From: Paraconiothyrium sp. Pb-2020
Lineage: Eukaryota > Ascomycota > Dothideomycetes > Pleosporales > Didymosphaeriaceae
Assembly: GCA_022419385.1 (NCBI GenBank)
Contig: JAJUBI010000001.1
Location: 1,860,001-1,924,000 of the forward strand
Direction of reading: 5' to 3'
Length of the DNA: 64,000 nt
Notes under the pieces: model-generated
What the model saw: only the letters and a program-made list of their open reading frames with translations
Database searches by the model: none
What the model was told of the DNA's origin: nothing
Part shown: one piece after another, positions 57,612-64,000 of the stretch
How the letters are laid out: each line of letters begins with the position of its first letter
Position numbering within the stretch: position 1 is the first letter of the stretch
Program-made: the position numbers and the translations under genes

Positions 57612-59992
57612 ATGGCCGCTCCCGCTCAGCTGGCTTGTATGTGCACCTCTTCAGCCCATCCGTTTGCTAACGGCCGCAGATCGCACCTCAAGAGGCATCG
57701 GGGTCTTCAACGCAGCTCCCGTTTACCAGGCGCTTCCTGGCTTCGACCGGTATGTCTTCTGCACACCTGCGAAGGCACCATATTGATCATGAGGCAGACC
57801 CGAAGGCAACCTGCGATGCTGCTGTTACTCGCCCGACAGCAGGTATTTTGCGTGGGCATCACCCGAACAGTAAGCGCAGCTTAGGCTATTCGGACCAATA
57901 GTCACTGACATGCCTTTGCATAGGGTTTCGGTCATCGATACGTCCTCCGGTCAAGTAGTCACCGCACTTCCTACGCCCAACGTCTTTGAGCTCGGTTTCT
58001 CTCCGCTGGGTACTTACATCATTACCTGGCAGCGTCCCTCCAAGGATGAAGACGGCAATGCCACCAAAAACCTCAAGGTGTGGCATACCGTTGCTGGCAA
58101 TGGCGAGAGTGCACAGGACCGTACAGTGATAGGGGAGTACGTGCAGAAATCGCAAACGGGTTGGAACCTGCAGTACACGTCGGACGAGGCGTTTTGCGCA
58201 CGTGTTGTAACAAACGAAGTGCAATTCTACCAATCAAACGACCTGAGAACTGTTTGGAACAAGTTGCGCGTTGAAGGAGTGACCGACTTCGCGGTGTCGC
58301 CCGGCAAGAACCATTCGGTTGCAGTTTTTGTCCCGGAGCGAAAGGTACGTTCGCATACGCCATGTCTGCAAAATGCGTGGTTAACAGGGTCTCTAGGGCA
58401 TGCCTGCTGCTGTCAAAGTTTTCCAAGTCCCCCAGTTCAATTCGGCCATCTCGCAAAAAACCTTCTACAAGGGAGACAAAGTTCAGCTGAAGTGGAACGA
58501 CCTAGGAACCAGCCTTATAGTTCTCGCTCAGACCGAGGTTGACAAGACCAACAAGAGTTATTATGGCGAAACGAATATGTATATTCTTAGCGCGAATGGC
58601 TCTTTTGATTCACGCATCCAGCTCGACAAAGAGGGTCCCATCCATGACGTCTCTTGGTCGCCCAACTCGAAAGATTTCGGAGTGGTATACGGTTACATGC
58701 CTGCCAAGACCACCATATTCAACGCTCGTGCCGTTCCGCAGCACAGCTTCGACCTTGCTCCTCGGAACACTATTCTATTCTCTGCCCATGGTCGCTTTGT
58801 TCTTGTGGCTGGATTCGGAAACTTGGCTGGCCAAATGGACATTTACGATCTTGAGAAGAACTACCAAAAGGTTACCACCATCGTCGCATCCAACTGTACT
58901 CACTGCGAATGGAGTCCCGATGGTAAACATATCCTCACAGCGACCACGAGCCCTCGTCTCCGTGTAGACAATGGAATCCGCATCTGGCATATTGGCGGTA
59001 CTTTGATGTATAACGAGGACATGACGGAGCTGTATCACGTGACCTGGAGACCTCAAAAGGTGCAGTTAGAGAATCCTCTCCAAGCAGGGAGTCCCCATGC
59101 TTCAGCTGTGGATTACCTAAGCAAGGTGAAGACTCCATCCAAACCAGCTGGCGCATACCGTCCACCAGGCGCCCGGGGGAGTACCACTCCGCTCCTCTTC
59201 AAACGTGAAGATGAGGGAGGAGCGGCGTATACCAACACTGGAATATCCTCTAGCAATGCCACCTTTTCTAATGGATTCGGAAAGACTCGTCGTCGTGAGG
59301 TCGTTGGTGCTGAGGCTGTCGACAACCTACCCCCAGGTGCTGCACCTGGTGGGGGAGTTAGTCTCACCGGCACCGGAGAGGCAGAGGGCGAGCTATCGAA
59401 GGCTGCTTTGAAGAACAAGAAGAAACGGGAAGCTAAGAAGGCGAGGGAAGCAGCGGAAAAAGCTGCTGGTCTTGGTGCTGATGGAATCAACGCTCCTTCT
59501 GGGCCCGCAAATGCCGGTCGAAGCCCTGAGCGACGTGATACTCGTGGCCAGCAACGCAGCCGTAGCAAGAGCAACACGTACAATAACAATGGTGGAAGGA
59601 GTCCGTCCCAGCATCGCAATTATGGAAACAGCCCGCACCGACGTCATGGTTCAGGGTACGAGGATGGAAATCACCGTGCTCAGATGGGCCAACAACATCA
59701 TCATCGTGCTGGTTCTGGAAATCGACACAATCAGCATGTGTCCGCTCATCAGGCGCCACCGCAACTGAAGACGGAGAACCACGGCCCGGCACCCGATTTG
59801 ACGGTAACGAGCCCCGGGGATGGTGGCCCACACGACAAGAAGGTTCGCAGCCTTCTGAAAAAGATTCGCGCCATCGACGATCTGAAAATGAGACAAGCCG
59901 GAGGCGAAAAGCTCGAGGATACGCAGATCAAGAAGATCACTACCGAGGAATCAATCCGCAAAGAGCTTGCTGGCCTGGGCTTCACTGAGTAG
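57612..59992 (+). CDS. Eukaryotic translation initiation factor 2A (eIF2A)
   Basis: Single-chain initiator-tRNA-binding factor used in alternative or stress initiation, distinct from the eIF2 trimer. Exon 1 encodes only MAAPAQLA; the next exons give YRTSRGIGVFNAAPVYQALP, then PEGNLRCCCYSPDSRYFAWA, then QVSVIDTSSGQVVTALPTPN, and after another intron GMPAAVKVFQVPQFN to the end. These build the beta-propeller domain: FYKGDKVQLKWNDLGTSLIV, IHDVSWSPNSKDFGVVYGYM, CTHCEWSPDGKHILTATTSP, RVDNGIRIWHIGG and ELYHVTWRP. The C-terminal third is disordered and Lys/Ala-rich (ALKNKKKREAKKAREAAEKA), then Asn/Arg/His-rich, ending in a conserved helix (KKVRSLLKKIRAIDDLKMRQ). Splice acceptors at TTGCATAG and GGGTCTCTAG are used although the intron frames stay open. 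Confidence 0.93.
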
Positions 59993-60555
59993 AGTGTCGA
60001 AAGCTGCGCGATCTTCTGCGATGTTCCAAACGCTTTTACTGCCCACGGTACCACAACATGGATTGGTGCACGGCGCCGAATGACTCAGTTCTAAGGAGAA
60101 ATGCTTTTTGCATCTATAATCTTGCTATTGAATGGAAAGGAGTGGATAAAGGACTGTGCTTTGCACACTTGGTTGGCTATAAAAACAATGAAAATTATCA
60201 CATTCTTGTCGCACAACCACGTTTCCATAATACTGAGACGTACGAACATGACAATCCGTGAATTCAGACCATGTATTTATTTCAGATTCGTTGTTACACG
60301 GGCACGACGGGGCAGGGTGACGAAGGTCATACGACAGTCGCAGCTTACTCAGCTAGACCCGCCAACAAACGTCATCGTTAATGCCGACGTTCACGGATAA
60401 TCACCGTGATGGCAGCAGCGACGCAGCGACAAACGCCTCCATGATTCCAATCGCTAAACCCACAACCAGCCCGGACTGAATCGTCCCACGAAGCAACGCG
60501 AGTGAGACAACGAGGAAGTTACACGCCCTCAATTTGCCCCGCCTTCACACGAACC
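59993..60555. other. Intergenic DNA, no supported gene
   Basis: eIF2A 3' region followed by the upstream region of the F-box gene. The middle (60100-60300) is AT-richer, with short frames that lack recognisable content. Confidence 0.4.
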
Positions 60556-62419
60556 ATGGCACCCACCTTCACAGAGCTACCCACCGAGATTCTCGACGCC
60601 GTGTTCCTCCACCTCGACCCTCAATCGCTTCTTTCGGTCGCACAGACCTGCCGTCTAGTCAAGAAACTCACCGCTGACGCCCCACTCATCTGGCGCAACT
60701 TTTGTCAAACACACTTCAAGACATGGGACCCGCAGCATGCTATGGCCGCCAAATTCGCCGGGCCGCTATCTGATGTCGACTGGCGCTCAATTTTTAATAA
60801 GCGTGTGAAGATCGAGCGAGAGACTTTGAGACTGCTAGATAAGGTGCTAGAGAGTCAGCAAGATCGCATACGGCACATCAATGAGATCGCGGAATTTGGG
60901 TACGATGTGAAGGAGGTGCTGTTGAAGGAATGTGCATGTGATGACTGGAAAGAGGATGTGTTGGCAAGGCGTTACTATGCGAATGCAATTCTAGAGAGAG
61001 TGCAGAGGGAGATGGCAGTGGAGTTGTGGGGAGAGCTTGAAGCAGGCGTGGAGGTACCCATCGAGAGGGCACTGGCTGCATACGACGTATTCACGCGGAC
61101 GGGCGAAGACGTGGACTACCATACAGTCACGCATGATTTGGACGTACTTGCGCAAGGGGTCGAAGAGCAATATCCGGAGTTTTCCACCATGAATGCCCGC
61201 GCAAAGGCTTCGACGTTGGCTTCCTTCCTACGCGAGCAGGGTTTCCGCGGCGTGGCAGACTCCTCCTATCGTGCGCTGCGCAACTCCTTCATTGGTCTCG
61301 TTCTGCGCTCCGAAACACATGATTCCCTCCCTCTCATATCCGTTGCAATATACTGCGCACTCGCCCGGCGCGTAGGTCTCGACGCTCGGCCTTGCGGCTT
61401 CCTTTTCCACGTCTACTGTCTCGTCTACGCACCCAAAGACTATACCCTCGACGGTACATACAAACCCACCAGCTCTGCAGACCTCGACTACATGTACCTA
61501 GATCCTTTTCGCTCATCAGACGAAGTACTAGCAAACGACCTGCAACGCTCACTCCGCGAGATGGGCGTCCCAACTTCACAGCACGAAAGCTTCCTCTCTG
61601 ACAGCAATACCCGAGATATGGTTCTCCGCACAGCCCGCAACATCATGAACTCCGTGCAAACAATCCGACAGACTGAGGCGGGTGTATACGGGATACATAG
61701 CACATGGCACAATGCCTACCCCGACATGGATAACGCCTTCTACGCCACCATATGGGCAATGCTTATTCTCGGCCCGCACGACGACACCGGCCTTCCCCAC
61801 TCCAGCGTCACCATACGCCGCAGACAATATCTACCCTACCTCCTCGAACACTTCCAGACACACTACCCCTGGGACGTCTCCCTCCTGCAACAATACGTCA
61901 TCCCCATGTTCATCAATCTCCCCGAAGGCCAACGCTTGATTTCCTTCGTGGAGAGCATGCGCCGCATCGACGGGATGGCGAAGCGTCCTAACCGGAGGGA
62001 AGACGGACAAACAGATAAGGTAGCATTCCGCGTAGGCCAGCTGTTCCGGCACAAGCGGTATCATTATGAGGGTATTGTTACCGGTTGGGATACAGTGTGC
62101 GATGCAGGCGAGGAGTGGATTCATAACATGGGTGTGGATCGCTTGCCTGGGGGAAGGGTGCAGCCGTTCTATCATGTCATGTGAGTCTTCTCCCTACTTG
62201 ATTTGGGTTCGCACATTTTGGGACTCGAAATTAACCCTCGTACATAGGGTCTGCGACAAGTCGGTGAGGTACGTGGCGGCGGAGAATATCTCACCCTGTG
62301 ATCCAGGGACTGAGCCTTCGGAGGCGCTGCTTAAATTAGCTGGACGGCACTTTAAGCGGTGGGACGCAGAGAACGGCGTTTTCGTAAGTAACGTCAGGGA
62401 TGAATATCCGGACGACTAG
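60556..62419 (+). CDS. F-box/SirB1/YccV protein, FBXO21-like
   Basis: Exons 60556-62180 and 62248-62419 give about 598 aa. The N-terminal F-box reads LPTEILDAVFLHLDPQSLLS with ICWR-like LIWRNFC. A helical linker and then a SirB1/transglutaminase-like domain follow: FREQ-type LASFLREQGFRGVADSSYRA, SLPLISVAIYCALARRVGLD and PCGFLFHVYCLVYAP. The C-terminus is a YccV/HspQ-like hemimethylated-DNA-binding-type domain (FRVGQLFRHKRYHYEGIVTG, WIHNMGVDRLPGGRVQPFYH), split by the single intron in HVM|VCDKSVRYVA. This three-part layout is that of animal FBXO21 and its fungal relatives, presumed SCF adaptors; the DNA-binding name is inherited from bacteria and is not evidence for DNA binding here. An upstream in-frame Met at 60502 is less likely than MAPTF. 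Confidence 0.88.
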
Positions 62420-62780
62420 ACTGGAAACCACGGGTCACGATAGGGAAGCAGTGCAGAGGGTTTAAGATGTATTCAGGGACCACCTAAGACACCCGTATAC
62501 ACTTCAACTTGAAATACCTATCATTCTCCGGCAGCACGTCGTCTTCGAGGGTATTTTGAATGATATGAAATGCCCCGCTGATCAACTACATACCGAGATG
62601 CACCCATCGGTCTAACACCTTATCCACCAGGTATCGAACAGCCAAAAGAAACAAAGACCTAGCCATCCATGTCAAGTAAACGCCGACAAATGCTCAGCAA
62701 AACTATACCAAGGCAACAAGTACCCCACTAACCCCGGAAATCTTTCTCCAGTCACGACTTGGCTCCAGCCTTTTGACGCC
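62420..62780. other. Intergenic DNA between convergent genes
   Basis: A 361-bp terminator region shared by the F-box/YccV gene and POM152. No other feature was seen. Confidence 0.4.
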
Positions 62781-64000
62781 TCAGTACTGCAACAACTTCT
62801 GCCCACCTCTCCCCTCGACCCCCTCGACCTGCTTCGCAAATCCGCACCACCTATCCTTGATACTCACAACCTCGTACGTCCCCTCCTCTTGCACAGGCAC
62901 AAACATCTCCCTCTCATGGCTGATTTCCGTCTTTATCTCCAAGACTTTACTCTTCTTCCCCCGCGCCGCGTTCGTAGATCTCGTGTAGGTGAATTCAAAA
63001 GGCGGCGTGCCCTCAAACTGGAAATGCAAGTCGGTGTTTCCGCCCTCGTGGATGTCAACGGAGGAAACCTGTCCACCGGAGAGACGGACGGAGGGGATGG
63101 GATGGATATGTTTTGTGAGGTCAAGCGGCGCGAGGCAGTCAGATGCCGAGTCGCGTAGGCCAGTGATGGTAAAGGTGCCAGGGAGCTCGGCGAGGCGGCG
63201 GAAGGTGGTGGCGGCATTGGACGCTTTGCGCGTTTCGCCGTTGAAAGTGTAGTAGACGGTGAAGGGGTTTTGGCCACTGAGGGCGAAGCTGAGGCGCTCG
63301 CCGACGCAGAAGTCGGCGCGCTCCTCGAGGGCAGTGGCAGTCGGCGCGTCGTGCACGCTAACTTGGACGCGGGGACTGGCGCTAGAGGGCTTGAAGGCGC
63401 AGCCGCGGGCGTCGCGCACTTTGCGGATGGTGATAGAGGAGACGCCGAGGTGGAGCTTGCGGTGCTCGATCTTGAGGTCGAATTTGTTGGTGCGGATGTC
63501 TCTGTGGACGCTGATCTCTGGTTTGGGAATGCCGGCCTGTTTAATTTCGATCTCCAGGTAGAAGGGTGCTTGGCCTTCGAGCGTCATGGGGATAACTTCT
63601 TCGCCGTCGGACTCACGGCTGCAGTAGCTGTACGTTTTACCTGGTGTATCGAAGCGTGCTGAAGGGCGCGGGTTCACTGTCTGTTGCACGACAAGGGACT
63701 TGAAGTGTTTCTTTGAGTGGTCATACCGGCTATCAGCGAGCTTGTGGAACGTGTATTCGTAGGTTCCCGCATTAGACGTGTCGGCACGAATGGTTGTCAA
63801 TCCGCTCAAAGCGCGAATGTTTTTGTCGCGAGGTGCAGCTGTCTTGCCTTTGCCCTTGTATTCGTACTTGTACGAGACTTCGAATGGAGCGTTGCCTGCA
63901 GATCACTCAGCAAATTACAATAGACTAGAGTTTGGTCTCATACCTGACAAGGCCACTTCGAAGGAATCTTCGTCACCCTCGCAAACAGCGTCCTTGACGT
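62781..64000 (-). CDS. POM152: Nucleoporin POM152, C-terminal part (gene cut by window end)
   Basis: Membrane-ring nucleoporin with a lumenal array of Ig-like repeats. Only the 3' end is present: an exon from 63895 to 62781, and the start of the preceding exon from 64000 to about 63943, joined at EVALSG|NAPFEVSYKYEYKG. The visible part covers several cadherin/Ig-like repeats with the recurring phrase GxxPFxxxYxxxG: GQAPFYLEIEIKQAG, GQNPFTVYYTFNGE and GTPPFEFTYTRS. It also shows the repeat-ending motifs PGTFTITGLRDSASDC and EEGTYEVVSIKDRWC. The protein ends EGRGGQKLLQY. Full-length fungal POM152 is about 1,250-1,300 aa, so roughly 70 percent lies outside the window. Confidence 0.92.

Noticed and set aside
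59113..59831. Minus-strand frames of 114-168 codons
   Set aside because: They are antisense to the low-complexity C-terminal region of eIF2A, whose repetitive codons create open antisense frames.
1..64000. Secondary-metabolite cluster, CRISPR array, tRNA or rRNA genes
   Set aside because: No polyketide or peptide synthase, terpene cyclase or P450 was found. CRISPR does not occur in fungi, and no regular spaced repeat is present. I saw no sequence with convincing tRNA arms, although a covariance-model scan (tRNAscan-SE) would be needed to exclude them.

Overview
The window is from a filamentous ascomycete nuclear genome. Genes carry short (about 45-75 bp) GT-AG introns, and the proteins are typical of Pezizomycotina: PalB calpain, a hybrid histidine kinase, an Mtr-type amino-acid permease, a Pho84-type phosphate permease and GPI-anchored Ser/Thr/Pro-rich wall proteins. 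The left edge is an AT-rich block almost without CpA or TpG, the mark of repeat-induced point mutation (RIP). Dothideomycetes is my best guess for the class, from overall style only. All exon models were read by eye from splice signals and family conservation.

Layout: 1-650 RIP-degraded repeat. 0.9-6.3 kb: ribosomal protein L12, a GT8-type glycosyltransferase and a secreted GH20 hexosaminidase, all on the + strand. 6.3-18.2 kb is gene-poor: one MITE, one doubtful Cys-containing ORF, and three nutrient transporters (MFS anion:cation symporter, TDT malate/sulfite-type carrier, AAAP amino-acid permease). 18.2-26.4 kb is dense housekeeping: a small DUF7730/F-box-like protein, CCT7 chaperonin, an Fbx9/Pof7-type F-box protein, an MTM1-type mitochondrial carrier and an ELYS-domain nucleoporin-like protein. 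26.4-35.5 kb holds a second MITE, a large ASPM-like CH/IQ protein, a hypothetical protein, a third MITE and a stretch that looks like a decayed gene. 35.5-44.5 kb: Pho84-like permease, two divergently transcribed GPI-anchored proteins and an oxysterol-binding protein. 45-50.4 kb: PalB/Rim13 calpain and a peroxisomal PMP47/Ant1-like carrier. 50.9-52 kb: an unrecognised multi-exon gene. 53.1-62.4 kb: a GAF-histidine kinase-receiver protein with an apparent one-base frameshift, eIF2A, and an FBXO21-like F-box/SirB1/YccV protein. The right edge cuts the nucleoporin gene POM152, whose 3' end is present.

The genes do not form one pathway or a secondary-metabolite cluster. No backbone synthase, CRISPR array, rRNA or tRNA was recognised. 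The notable signals are a family of three diverged MITEs sharing terminal inverted repeats, saturated RIP at the left edge, a frameshift in the kinase ATP-binding domain, a probable GC-AG intron in the phosphate permease, a 14-nt microexon in the amino-acid permease, a decayed gene near 34-35 kb, and the orphan gene at 51 kb.
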